A DNA stretch of 64,000 nt, taken from Euborellia annulipes. Its lineage: Eukaryota; Arthropoda; Insecta; Dermaptera; Anisolabididae. The stretch's first letter is position 1, and each line of letters begins with the position of its first letter. The stretch covers positions 179,185-243,184 of the forward strand of contig JAKCPI010003054.1 in NCBI GenBank assembly GCA_023213315.1, given 5' to 3'. Positions 35,401 to 46,800 of the stretch are shown piece by piece. Position numbers and translations under genes: made by a program. A model generated the notes under the pieces. The model made no database searches. It was not told the DNA's origin and saw only the letters and a list, made by a program, of their open reading frames with translations.

Positions 35401-37030
35401 GCCGAAACTAGATTCTGAAAAAAATGGGATGAGACTCGCATGCCAAAAAAAAAAAAGGTCAAATAATTTGCACTTGAGTGAGAAAAAAAATTAGTCTCCC
35501 TAAAAAAAATGTAAAATGATTTTCACGGGAGGGAAAAAAAAATTCAAAAAAAAAAGGTAAAATAAAAAAAAATTTTTATAGGAAATACAAGTTTCGGTTT
35601 CGGTTTCGGGCGAAACTAAGGTTGAGGCCGAATATTCGGTTTCGGTTTCGGTTTCGGCTGAAAATCTTGTTTCGGTCGGACACTAGTTGCTATACACAAT
35701 TCTCTAATTTAATTTATTTTTTAACAAATTTATGACAAATTATTATATATCATTTTACTCGGGAGAAAGTCTAGTTTCTGAATATATAAAAAAAATTATA
35801 GGTTATGTAAGAAAAAAATATTGCCCCTCCCCCCTCTAGAGCGCCCCCTGATGGTCCGATGTTTACCAAAAGCTTTTCAGTTCTTGAGCTTTACCCCTAG
35901 TTTATGTGTGCAAAATTTCAAAACAATTGGATGAATAGTTTTTGAGTTTTCGTTGACGAAAAATATTATCACAGACATACACACACACAGACACAAAGAC
36001 ATACAGAAACGCAGATATCATTCCAAAAAGTACTTAAATGTATTCAGGGGACCTCAAAACGCATTTAGGCAGTTTCAGAAAAATTTCGATTTTTTTTACG
36101 ATTACATTAACTTTACCTTCCCAACCTACGGTTGATGGGCAAAGTTAAAAATTTAATGAAAATTTCTCTTTGAGAGGCCCCGGGGCCTTTGGAGTTCAGG
36201 GGTATATACGGTAGGACTATTTTAAAAATATTTTTGTGTATGGAGGAGAGGGATATTTAAAGATGACCCCACCAAAAAAAAAATTCAATATAAGGCCCCC
36301 TACTTCAGTGCCGCCCTAGGCCCCCAACTGCCTCGGTACGCCTCTGTATTTATTTATTTATGATAATAGTACACGAGATTCTACACTAAATATGAGTGAT
36401 GTAACTAAATAAAATTGAATATGAGTATTTACTCACGTCGAATGCAAATGACTAAAGCGTGTTTTAAGTGGGTCAACATAGGCATAGAAGTGTCCTTTCC
36501 TTCTGTAGGCTTGCAATAGTGCTTTGGCTGCATTTTTGGTTTCCATTTCCAATACATTGGATGAAACATCAATGGCTTTCTGTAGTAAAGATGATTATTA
36601 TTAATATTAATATTCTTTAGGCGCAAGAATTTTGGCAGCATTACCTTTACCTGGGGAGTCGAGGTAATCTTCAAGCAGTGCATTTTAACTCTTTGCCTTT
36701 GTTTGTCTGCAAAAGCCCAGGCAGGTTGTCTATCATAAGCAGGTTCTTTGCCTTCATAAACATTTTTAAAGTATTTTTGCCACGAGATATGAACGGAATT
36801 AGGATCTTTGAGCCATTGTTCTTCCAATTGTTCAATATATGTTGCACTCGTGCCATTGATAAATTGTTCATTATATTGAGAAGAAACATTTCGGATTAGT
36901 GAATTTTTAGTTTTTTTATTATATAACGCACTAAAACAAATATCTATAGCTATAATTTATAATATTATTTTTTATATTTTATAATATCTTTATACCAATT
37001 TGAAAAAAATATTGTTTTTAATGTACCCAT
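23435..37030 (-). CDS. OGDH: 2-oxoglutarate dehydrogenase E1-like, 18 exons
   Basis: Thiamine-diphosphate-dependent E1 subunit of the mitochondrial 2-oxoglutarate dehydrogenase complex. Exons: 36996-37030, 36651-36930, 36437-36579, 32002-32083, 31111-31284, 30750-30914, 29395-29586, 29088-29321, 28638-28886, 28276-28393, 28031-28213, 27802-27962, 27515-27654, 27017-27177, 25916-26106, 24681-24874, 24417-24612, 23435-23560. They total 3024 nt, 1007 residues, against about 1020 for human OGDH. The presequence MGTLKTIFFSNCALYNKKTK then SLIRNVSSQ suggests mitochondrial import. Catalytic blocks are kept: AMSHRGRLNIL, VHYHFGG, LCIHGDAS, IINNQIGFTSDPE, YGHNEQDEP, LPHGVEGQGPEHSS. The segment after GDA (SVSSLASVFESL) departs from the usual AFAGQGIVYETF, so this may be a diverged paralogue. 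Introns are full of repeats. Confidence 0.93.
24126..24231. repeat. Near-perfect 39-bp inverted repeat in E1 intron 17
   Basis: Arms 24126-24164 and 24193-24231 match at 38 of 39 positions (GCAATTCTCAATTGGAAGAT at the outer end), with a 28-bp loop. It looks like a tiny fold-back or MITE. No target duplication was found. Confidence 0.85.
25202..25890 (+). repeat. R1 element copy, E1 intron 15
   Basis: Full short-type R1: start TTTACTTTCTCTTACCTATG, a GGGT/GTGT tract near 25355-25395, X-box palindrome GTTGCCATGGTAAC (25693-25706), terminal hairpin about 25796-25885. Frames at 25203-25457, 25253-25453, 25587-25811 and 25663-25899 recur in other R1 copies and are repeat shadows. Confidence 0.92.
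26222..26885. pseudogene. Two mariner transposase remnants, inverted
   Basis: In E1 intron 14. The minus strand, 26270-26410, reads KSEAIFKDLTKN and WQRRYKKCIELGEDYFEKDH, the mariner transposase C-terminus. The plus strand, about 26520-26830, reads RLHHDNARP, then with frameshifts DLGPCDFF and AIKKSEAILKDLTKNGLQH-like sequence with CIEGEDYFERD. The same C-terminal end therefore occurs twice, facing outward in opposite directions. Both are disrupted by stops and frameshifts. Confidence 0.85.
29587..30749 (-). other. E1 intron 6, unassigned GC-richer stretch
   Basis: Around 29700-30460 composition is less AT-rich than surrounding introns and includes a minus-strand frame at 29839-30021. I could not match it to any element or protein family, and it does not recur elsewhere in the window. 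Confidence 0.4.
31447..31765. repeat. Fold-back element in E1 intron 4
   Basis: Arms of about 115 bp (about 31447-31565 and 31640-31765) share AATTCTAAGAAGTTG, TTTTCTCGGTC, CTCTGGATGGACG and AATTAATTTATTATAAGAGG. The 75-bp centre has its own small inverted repeat (GGCCAAAGAG...TTGGCC). The arms differ at several positions, so it is older than the units near 61-63 kb. Confidence 0.85.
32195..32470 (+). repeat. R1-related divergent repeat
   Basis: TACTTTCTCGTATAGAGAAAG, CGAGATTTTGATGTTTCTCC, CACGTTTTAGACCTCCCTGA and a GT20 tract, then AACCAAAGCAGCTAGATCGA. Similar layout to R1 but clearly a different subfamily; relatives lie at about 35860-36140 (minus) and 45055-45110. Confidence 0.7.
33041..33300 (+). 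repeat. tRNA-derived SINE, family 1, copy c
   Basis: Head GGTTTGGTGTAGGGGTTAGCG and CGCGGGTTCGGACCCCAGGC, body with TTAAGCCATTTGG and TTAAATGGCCTAACTTGCC, TG tract and A/T-rich tail. Lies in E1 intron 3. Confidence 0.9.
33405..34810. repeat. 1.4-kb fold-back element with tRNA-like ends
   Basis: A long palindrome centred near 34110. Outer parts on each side contain tRNA-like pieces reading outward: on the left, minus strand, GTGGCGCAAGTGGTTAA and CGCGAGTTCAAATCCACC; on the right, plus strand, GCTGAAACGGTTAAATCATC and GCGCGAGTTCAAATCCATC. Inner arms share CAATGCTAAATAAGC and ATTGAGTTTTAGAATT. This looks like two copies of one tRNA-derived SINE-like unit inserted tail-out. A truncated relative starts the window. 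Confidence 0.85.
34934..36345. mobile_element. Composite hAT-like element with nested insertions
   Basis: Probable outer ends AGTGGCGTACCGAGG and, inverted, CAGAGGCGTACCGAGG. Inside are G and C runs, a direct repeat (AATGAAAATTTCTCTTTGAGAGG at about 35026, 35098 and 36157, shown in part: ATTTCTCTTTGAGAGG), the TTTCGG MITE (35287-35685) and an R1-like fragment (35860-36140). I found no clean target duplication, so the outer limits are tentative. It fills E1 intron 3. Confidence 0.55.
35287..35685. mobile_element. TTTCGG-rich hAT-type MITE, copy 2
   Basis: Ends TAGGAACCGACCGAATATTC and, inverted, TAGTGTCCGACCGAAACA; exact 8-bp duplication GTTGCTAT (35279-35286, 35686-35693). Dense TTTCGG arrays near both ends. 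Confidence 0.95.
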
Positions 37031-37141
37031 GCCAAAAAAAAATGTTTATTTATTTAAAATATGTAAATATTGTTCCTATATATTAAAAAACTAAACAAAA
37101 TATAGAAACCTGTTGATTCGGTTCTCAAATGTCTCCTAATT

Positions 37142-37403
37142 TTTTTTTTTTTTTTTTAAACATTCACACTTTTTTCTTATTCACACACACATTCACACAG
37201 TCCTTTCGGCAACACAGGCCATATAAGACTTTGACGATAACCGTTATTTATGAATTTTTCTATATTAGGGTCCAGGCATTCTTATTTAAGCAATATGGTA
37301 TCCAAATGGCTTAAAATAAAATCATCGGACAACCTGGGGTCCGAACCCGCGATGTTTGGTATACGAGGTTAGCACGCTAACCTCTACGCCAAGCCCCGAG
37401 GCC
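37142..37403 (-). repeat. tRNA-derived SINE, family 1, copy d
   Basis: Poly-T start at 37142, CA tract, GGCAACACAGGCCATATAAG, tRNA-like head complement GTCCGAACCCGCGA to 37403. Flanks AAATGTCTCCTAATT (37127-37141) and AAATGTCTCTTAATT (37404-37418) match at 14 of 15. It lies about 110 bp upstream of the E1 start codon, so it may sit in or near that promoter. Confidence 0.95.
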
Positions 37404-37419
37404 AAATGTCTCTTAATTA

Positions 37420-38590
37420 TCTATGTTTTTAAATTTTATGAGATATTCATCTTGTTCAAAAAACTGAAGATGTTCAAATAATAAATGATGGGAAACTTTT
37501 CTGGCGATTCAAATCTTTTTAGATGCCTCCTTCTTCGTTCCACATTAATTCTAATAATTGATGGCAGCAGCTCTTTTTGAACTTTGTTGTGGGTGGCTCC
37601 AGGAAAATATTTCTGATTTCTAATTTTAAAATAGAAGAGAGATAAAATTAAAAAAGGAATGAGAAATATTAGGTAAGATAAAAACCCAAAATATAAGCGT
37701 TTAAATACCGTAATCCATTAATTGAATCTCTAATGTGTTTTTATATATTTATATATGTAAAATCATTAGAGATTTTTTTAAAACAATTTATTATGAATTT
37801 AATGTAGGAATATAATAGAATAAATGTATCGTTATATTATTAGTATAGACAATTACAATAAATACATTAATAAATTTCTCAGATTTAATAATGCCATTTT
37901 TTTTTTTGAATTTTAATTTTTTTTAATTTTAATTAAGTATTATATAATAATATATATATTTATTTATTTAAATGGATGGATTTGAATAATAGCATTCCCA
38001 TTTTTTTAAGAAAGGGAAAATATTGAGCTCCGTATTATTTTGCAGACATAAATATATTACAAACAACAATTAGCAATACAAACATTTTTATTTGGAAAAA
38101 AAATAAAGATGAATGAATGATTATATGATTCGTTAGATTGAGCCTTTATTTTCTTTAAATATTATTAAAAAAGGTGTAAAATATTTTAATTTCGTTGTCC
38201 CATAAATATTTTTGAAAAAATTGTATTAAATTTTTATAAATTGCAATCCATCATTATCTTATTTAATAAACATTTGAAGAAATATTTTAGTAAAGTTAAA
38301 CCAAAGATATAATCGCAAAATGTCATAAAATGAACAATATCCTCTCAAGTCTCAAAATACATTACTTTTTTATTTATATCTAATGCTGAGTAAAATTTTT
38401 CAAAGTGTTTAATAGACGAACAATAAACGCAAATCAAATAATATAGGTCACGGAAAAAATAAACAATAGTATCTTAAACATCATATATGTTTCCCTTAAT
38501 ATTGAAAGGCAAAAATATATATATATGATTATAAATGAGTTGTTGAAGGTTTCAGAGGATGATTTAAGAGAGAAATAAAACAGCAAAAAT
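37420..38590. other. Intergenic, AT-rich
   Basis: Between the E1 gene and the fold-back unit at 38.6 kb I see simple AT-rich sequence with no open frame, RNA gene or recognised repeat. Confidence 0.5.
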
Positions 38591-38860
38591 TTTCAGGAAT
38601 CGCCTTAAACCATATAATTTGCAAATATTTCCATCTTCAGTACAGGATATAATTCTTTGGCGATCCTTCGCCTGGTGTCTTTAAACTTTTCACTCGTGAA
38701 CGAACACTTGAATGCTCGTCTTCCCCTCCTCTCTTCATGCAAAAGTTTAAAGACACTAGACAAAGGATCGCCAAAGAACTATTTAATGCACTGAAGATGG
38801 CCAGGCATTAGGCCGGTCGAAATATTTGCAAATTATTAGGTATGACGACTTATGTAAGTC
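38590..38860. mobile_element. Fold-back unit A with degenerate ribozyme-like motif
   Basis: Left arm (ATAATTTGCAAATATTTCCA ... TTTGGCGATCC ... GTCTTTAAACTTTT) and right arm (AAAAGTTTAAAGACAC ... GGATCGCCAAAG ... TTTGCAAATTATT) face each other around a ~48-bp centre. The right arm has CTGAAGATGGCC, an 8-nt loop, GGCC and CGAAAT; the left arm lacks the roughly 20 nt of stem II. Polarity (3' ends outward) matches units B-F. No convincing target duplication found. Confidence 0.7.
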
Positions 38861-38905
38861 CGCAGACTCAAACGATTCTAGTTGGCAGACATAGGCATAC
38901 ACGCG

Positions 38906-39222
38906 CTAGGGGCGTTTATCTTATATTTAAGAGGGGGACCGAAGGCCCCCCCCTCCCCCGAAATTTTTCAAATACATATACATACGGGTATATAGCCAAT
39001 TTCTAAATATATTTTTGTTTGAAAAAGTGCGTCGCATAAATAAAAGTAATAAATAAAAGAAATATATTAATATATAAACATTTTTTTAATAAAACTTTTG
39101 TCTTAGAGAGGGGTTCAGGTATATCCGGTATTTTAAAAATATTTTTGGGTATGGGAGGAGGAGGATATTTAAAAATGTGTTGCTCCCTCCCTCCCCAGAA
39201 AAAAATCTAAATACGCCCCTGA
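38906..39222. mobile_element. MITE-like element with AGGGGCGT ends
   Basis: Left TAGGGGCGTTTATCTTA and right, inverted, CAGGGGCGTATTTAGA, with C-rich and G-rich tracts inside each end and a CGGGTATATA / ATATCCGGTA pair. Layout resembles the hAT MITEs, but I could not confirm an 8-bp duplication. The frame at 39086-39304 overlaps its end and is not a gene. Confidence 0.6.
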
Positions 39223-39470
39223 CAAGCGCCATGGGAAAGGTTCCCTCTGGACATGCCTGTGGCGCGTGGTTGTCTGTATAGTGAAGGACAATATTAAGTC
39301 CCACCCATGCGTTTTCTACTTGCGATTATTTCATTGTTTTTATAAAAGAAAATAAAAATCTTTATTGGAAATTTTCTAGGTTTGAACCATGAAAGTTTCC
39401 ATTAAATAATAAATAATATTTTTTTTAAAACAATGAAATAATTACAAATAGAAAATTACAAGTAGAAAAC

Positions 39471-39810
39471 TAGGAACCGACCGAATATTCGGTTTCGGCC
39501 AAAAAGTAGCCTAAACTTTCGGCCGGCCGAAACCTGAGTCTGAAAAGATGGGATGAGACTCGCATGCAAAAAAAAAAAAGTCAAATGATTTGCACTTGAG
39601 GGAGAAAAAATTTAGTCTCCCTAAAAAAAAGATAAAATGATTTTCACGGGAGGGAAAAAAACTTCAAAAAAAAAAAAAAAGGTAAAATGAAAAAAAATTT
39701 TTATAGGAAATACAAGTTTCGGTTTCGGTTACGGTTTCGGCCGAAACTAAGGTAGAGGCCGAATATTCGGTTTCGGTTTCGGCTGAAAATCTTGTTTCGG
39801 TCGGACCCTA
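39471..39810. mobile_element. TTTCGG-rich hAT-type MITE, copy 3
   Basis: Ends TAGGAACCGACCGAATATTC and, inverted, TAGGGTCCGACCGAAACA; exact 8-bp duplication TAGAAAAC (39463-39470, 39811-39818). Confidence 0.95.
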
Positions 39811-40870
39811 TAGAAAACACTTGGGTGGGACTTAATATCGTCCCGCACTGTACATATCCACGCGCACGACCCGGCTCGTTATTTCATATATATAACCCAC
39901 CTTAATACTTAATACCTTAATACTACTCTTTGATAGATTTATTTATTCGTATAATCAAAACGTTCATGCATGAGGGTACTCTTGCTTAGATATCATATTT
40001 GAGCGCCGAATGTTTAGTTTCCTTATTGAGATGTTTTGTTCAAAAACAGACATAGACCATGTGCACTTGCTCAGACTCAAATGAACTGAGTCGGATCAAA
40101 TGCACAAACGTAAACCTTTTTGTGAGAATCCTTTTTTTAGATAAGAAATAATAACGAAAAATAGTCATTCATTCATTAACTTGTTTTAGTAAAAAAATAA
40201 ATCAGCATTTTGGGACAGACAATAATGGACATCCCATCGAAGGGTTTATATTTTATTTTTTATATTTATATATATATATTATGATTCCATGAGAAAAGAT
40301 GAATTGATTAAAACAAATTATTTAAAAATAACATAATTAGAACATTTAACATTAACTATTTTTTTCTTAATTCAAATATATGATGATGAATGTTTTTTTT
40401 TTTTATTTTTGAGTGCTAAGTCACATCAAAAATTTTTAATAAAAAGCGTTAAATCAGTTTGTTTTGATTTCTTTCTTCAAAACAAACAAGAGAAGTAGGT
40501 AACCATCAAGAAACATGCAATTAACATGATAATTAAATTCTTTTTTTTTTTTAAATACAAAGTGAAAGTTGTTTGTATGATCAAGTTTATGAAAAATTGT
40601 TTACACAAAATAAAATTTCTATTAAAAATTATTTTAATATATTAAACTTTTCTAGTTTTTATGCAGAAAAGCGCAGTTTTTGAAATCTAACCAGCCAAAT
40701 AGAAGTACTCTATAGGCCTATATTTTTAAATCTATATTCACTTTTCTATATTCATTTAAATCGTAAAGCAAGCATTTTTTAAAGAAAATTTTTTTGTCCA
40801 AATAAAATTTTTATTTGTTAATTTTTTTCTAAATAAATTAAATATTTTGTAGTGTAAATGATAAATATAT

Positions 40871-43800
40871 TTATTGTATTAAGGGTGAATTTTGATTATC
40901 ACTAAAATCTAAAGTATAATACATTTCTGTAGGCTCTAAAGTAGAAAAAGGTGATTGTTGTTGTTGTTGTTGTTGCTGTTGTTGTTGTTTAATACCTGTT
41001 ACTGAGACAGAAGTATTTTCTAATTCATTATATGAGCCGCTTGTCGATGCACCCGAATTTCCAATTCCAAGGATATCACTGAAGAAAAAGAAATATTTCT
41101 ATAAATACGCCAGAAAATCAAATGTATAAAAAATCTGGTGTGACTGGTCGTCCTTCGGCAAGAGAAAGTTGTGTACTGTGCTTGTAACACCAGATTTTTT
41201 TTGTGTCGAGATATATTTAGCTTGCCCTTAGCACCTAAGTTCCAAACTTGAACACACGATATAGATCATATAGATGACGGGATGCTAGGAATGCTATCAT
41301 ATCAGTAAAGTGTACTTCAAACAAATTCCACGAAAAATTTCACCGATATTCTTTTTAAAGAGCATCTAAAAAATAGCTGATTTATGAATTTCAAACAAAA
41401 TCGTTGGAGCAAATTTTGAAAAAATCGAAAAAAACTGAAAAATTACATCAGTAAAGTACTAGTACTCTTTGGCCCATTTTGTTCAAAATCTTCGTGTCGT
41501 TCCCACATCCCAGGGAAGTACCTTATTTATTTAAGTATAAAATTTCAAACTCATAGCTCTATTTGTTCTTGAGATATTTTGTTCATAGACAGACACACAC
41601 AGATAGACCATGTTGCGAAAAGCACTTTTTTGGATTCAGGGGACCTCTAAACGTGTATATCCATCAAAATCTTGACATCGAATTTTAGACATGAATCGAA
41701 TAGCCTACTTTCTCTCTCTATACATTAACATATATAGAGATAAGAGAAAGTAATAAAACTGTCCAAGTTCGCTTTTTCTAAAAATATCTGTCTTAAAATG
41801 TTGAATATATATTAATATTTTCCATATTTAGTCTTTTCGGCATCTTAGGCCATATAGACTATTCCTATTATACTCATTCGACATTTGGTCCATGTCATAA
41901 ATTGTATGTATTTGGTATTGTTAAATTAACTTCAATTAACATAAACAAGTATCTTGCAGAGTTTTGTTCAACTAATACAGTATAATAAATATTCTATACT
42001 AGGTCATTTCAAAATTGTGGGATGTCCCTATGAGTGAATTTAAGGTATAGGGGTTATTTTTTAAAAATTCGAAAATGTTTCTTCATTACCTTTTCCTTGC
42101 TTTAAATCCAATTTGAGGTGAGTCTTCATTGAGCGAAGATCCTTTGCAGGGTAAAAGTAAAACTTTGCCAGGAACAAAACAACGTTTATATGTTTGATGC
42201 ATTCGACAATGACAAGAAGCTACCTGTAATTAAAAAAGTGCAATTAGCTTTCTGCATAATTAATTAAAATAAATTTAAAAAAATGCTTTCCAGTTTCACT
42301 TCCCGCCAAATAACCCTTATATATTTATTATAGTACTAATGAAATGTAAATGAGAAAGTAATTGAGTAGATTTTTTTTTAAACAAGTACAGTTTAAAAAA
42401 TCTGGTGTGACTGGTCGCAGAGCACACAACTTTCTGTTACCCTTCGGCAAGAGAAAGTTGTGTTCTGTGCTTTTCACACCAGATTTTTTGTGTGGACATA
42501 TATTCAGTTTCCGACAGTTTTTTAACGCGCATTTATTTTTGAATTTTAATCAAAATCGTTGGAGCGAATTTTGAGACACACACACATACACAGACAGACC
42601 ATGTCGCGAAAACCACTTTTCACTTTTTACTTTCTCTTACCTATGTATATATGTAATATATATATAGAGAGAAAGTATTGCGATCATGTCAAAAATTCGA
42701 TGTCGAGATTTTGATGGATATACATGTTTTGAGGTCCCCTGAGTCCAAAAAAGTGGGTCCCGCAAATTGGTCTGTGTGTATGTATGTATGTATGTATGTA
42801 TGTGTGTGTGTGTGTCTGTGTGTGTGGACAGATTTTTAGCATGAAGGAGTTGAGCTAGCGGATTGAAATTTTATATTTAACTTAGGTACCTTTGAAGAAT
42901 CTCAAAATAAGCTTTTGAACAAAATCGGCCATAAAGTACTAGTACTTTACTGATGTACTTTTTCAGTTTTTTTCGATTTTCTCAAAATTCCCTCCAAGGA
43001 TTTTTTTTAAAATTCATAAATCAACTATTTTTTAGATGCTCTTTAAAATGTATATTCTCATTTTGCCGTTGAAATCTTTTGAAGACCACTTTACTCTTGT
43101 TCTTCATAGGAAAGATAGAACTGGTTGCCATGGTAACCGAATTTAAATCTTTTTCTTTTTATTAGATTAAAAATCAATTATTATTTAAATTCCCATTTAT
43201 TTTTATTTTATTTGTGTCTTTAATTGCTTAGGAGAAAACATATATATCTCTCTCTCTCTCACTTGCAAACATTATCGCCTGTCTCTCCGCCTTCTCTCAT
43301 AGGCCTAATGTTAATTTCCTATAGGGATTTGTATGTTAATTTCGATTCAAAAGGGGTCCCCTTTGAAACTTTTTACGCATTTAAAAAATTTTTTTCCAAT
43401 TCTTATGAAATTTTGTATTTATTTACGATTCTATATTGTGTATAAAATGTCCAAATATGAGATTAAAATTTTGAAAAATAACCATAGTTTATTTGGAGCA
43501 GTCAACATTTAAAATGCAAGTTTGAAACTAAGGTGCTATCGGAAACTAAATATATCTCGACACAAAAAATCTGGTGTGACCAGCACAGTGCGCAACTTTC
43601 TCTTACCGAAGGGTAAGAGAAAGTTGTGTGCTGTGCGCCAGTCACACCAGATTTTTTACTTTCTCTTAACTATGTATATATGTAATATATATATATAGAG
43701 AAAGTATTGGATTCATGTCAAAAATTCGATGTCGAGATTTTGATGGATCTTCACGTTTTGAGGTCCCCTGAATCCAAAAAAGTGGTTTTCGCGACATGGT

Positions 43801-46800
43801 CTGTCTGTGTGTGGATGGGTGGGTGGGTGTGTCTGTGTTCAATTTTAAGCATGAAGGAATTGAGCTACGAGGATGAAATTCTATATTTAACTTAAACACC
43901 CCCCGGGACCGGAAAAATAAGCTTTTAATCAAAATCGGCCAAAGATTACTAGTACTTTACTGATGTACTTTTTCAGTTTTTTTCGATTTTCTCAAAATTT
44001 GCTCCAACGATTTTTTTTAAAATTCAAAAATCAATTATTTTTTAGATGCTCTTTAAAATGTATATTCTCATTTTGCGATTGAAATCTTCTGAAGACCACT
44101 TTACTCTTGTATTTCATAGGGAAGATAGGAGAAATGGTTGCTATGGTAACAAAATATAAATATTTTCCCATACTTATAAATTTTACATCTGAATTCAAAT
44201 GTTCCGTACTGTCGGGAACTAAATATATGTCGACACAAAAAATCTGGTGTGACAAGCACAGTACACAACTTTCGATTACCGAAGGTAAGAGAAAGTTGTG
44301 TGCTGTGCGCCAGTCACACCAGATTTTTGGATTTAGGGGACCTCAAAACGTGACATCGAATTTACATGAATCCAATACTTTCTCTCTATATAAGGATATT
44401 ATCATATATAGAGGTAAGAGAAAGTAAAAAGAGTATAAAACAACCTAAGCAGTACGGTAATTTTATTTTCAAACTTTTGGTTGTTAATAAAAATATTTGT
44501 TACTAATACTAACGGTAAGTGCCACAATGAGAACAGCACAAGCAAGAGTTCCAGCCGCGATATATGCGTTGTGTAGATGATCTAAAGGCAACGGTAGTGG
44601 AGCAGGTTCAGGTCCAAGTGTCGCCAATTCGGGGGTTGGGATTGCTTCTAAATAAAAAAGTTGTTCACAAGTTTGTCCAGTATATCCAGGTCGGCAAGCA
44701 CAATAAAATGTATCGTATACGCTACTCCAACAGGTTCCGCCATGTCGACATGGATTATGAACGCAGACCTTTAAAAAAAAAAAAAATTAAATAAAAATTA
44801 GTTTCCCAATTTTAAGTTAGTATTTAAAAATGAACTTTCTTTAAAACTATTGATCTTAAATATTCTGATTAGAAATTAAAATTTTCAGATTCCATAAACT
44901 TTAAAACGTCTATTACACTGTAGAATTCTCGATTTCGAAATTTTGGACCGAATTAATTTCTTTCGTAAGTAAAGTGAAAATAAGAATCCTTTGGCTAGAC
45001 TGAAAGATATTAGTAAAGTACAACCCCTCTTATCCGGCCTCGGATCAACCGGTCCTCGATTATTTGACTTCGAGATTATGATGATTCTCCACGTTTTAGA
45101 CCTCCCTGAGTAAAAAAAAAAAACTATTTTTTGTATTTTAATTAAGGTGCGCGTCTCGGGGTGCTAATTTTGGGACTTTCCAGCGGCCACAATTTTGAAG
45201 CTATCGACCTCAAATTTTTTTAAATTAAAGCTATTTAAAATATCTACAACTTATAGAAGCCCTTTTTTGATTTTCAAAAAAAAAAAAATTTTTTTAGATT
45301 AATCGCATTAAATAAAAGATATTTAAAAAAAGGAGCTCTATAAGTTGTAGAAAATTAAATTAGTAATCATTGTGTTAAAGAATAATTAATTTTTTGCCTT
45401 TAATTAATTAGCTGGAAAGTCTAGAATGAAATGGATCAAGTTGCGTGTATTCTAATGGGGGAACACTAACGCCATCTGGTGCCGCCTCGAGTCAATCGTG
45501 TTTTAACGGTTTTCCGAGAGCGCACCTTAAACTGTGTGGTGTAATGCAATATGTTCGTTCAGAAGGTGAAGAGAGAGGCGAAAGAGTTCCCGAGTTTGTT
45601 TACTTGCTTGCTTCACATTCAATTTTTCTACATACATAGGCTTGAGATCTCTTAAACAAAAATAAGCGAGTTAGGAAAACGAAAAAGTGTGATTAAAATG
45701 AATGAAAATCAATAGTTCACCGAAACCTCGGTTTAACCGGCCAAACGGGTTTACGGCCAGCGTCTCGGTCCCGACCAGGCTGGTTAAGAGTGGTTGTAAT
45801 GTATTTATAATTATAAAATTTTTCCAAAATTTATTTTAATTATTATTTAATATAAATTATAGATTACCGGAGTAGAAGGAATAAGACAATCAGGACCCGA
45901 GTAACCTTTAGGACATTCACATGTATAACTATTTCCTTGATCTACGCAGAGATGATGTTGGTGACATGGACTTGGATCACAAAGGTCCACCTTTAAAAAA
46001 ATAAAAGAAAAAGACATAGATATATTAATTAAATTTAAAAAGGATTAAGCAGTGCAACACAGTTTCTGTATTTCTGGGAATTGGGACCCAAAAGAGCAGA
46101 GATCTGTGGTAGAATTGGCCTGCGTAAAACTTGTGGATCTGACACAGAAACTGCGTGAAACGTCACTGGTCAGCTTAAGAATCAGTTCAGTTCGAATCTA
46201 GGTATTTTGAATACTAATCTTATTCAAATATAGATCTCGAAAAATATTTAACTGACAATTTCGAGAAAAAAATAGTCAAGGCAGAAATTTCTAATTCGGA
46301 TTTTATTTTAACAGAAAGAAAAACATACTTTTGTTTGGCAACTTTTGCCAGTGTATCCTCTTCCACACGCGCAAGTATAAGAGCCAACCCGATCCACACA
46401 TGTACCACCATGTAAACAAGGCGATGATTCACATTCATTATATTCCATTTCACAATGTTCACCAGTAAATCCTAAAAAAAAGTATTAAGATGAGAGATGT
46501 CTTTTTAAGAATATAAATATAAAATTAAAATCAAACTGAATTTTTAAATAAATTAAGATTTATAAGCATAAATAAAGCAGCAGACAAATCGGTTTTTTTT
46601 TTTTTTTTTTTCTCAAAAACGTAAATTTATTTGTTATTTACCAGGTTTACAAAAACATTTGTAGCCAATAGATGATTCATCAGCCACACAAATACCATTC
46701 TTGCAAGGTGAAATTTTGCATTGATCTGCTTTGTGCTGGCATAAAGGACCAGTTAGTCCTGGTGGACATTCGCAACGAAATTGGGATGTAGTTTCTTCAT

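Noticed and set aside
36671..36889. Frame starting MFLLNIMNNL as the E1 N-terminus
   Set aside because: The other frame gives EQFINGTSATYIEQLEEQWL, matching E1, and joins in phase to a mitochondrial-presequence exon at 36996-37030.
44564..44794. Plus-strand frame over receptor exon 10
   Set aside because: It is the reverse of an EGF/transmembrane exon that fits the minus-strand gene in phase with its neighbours.
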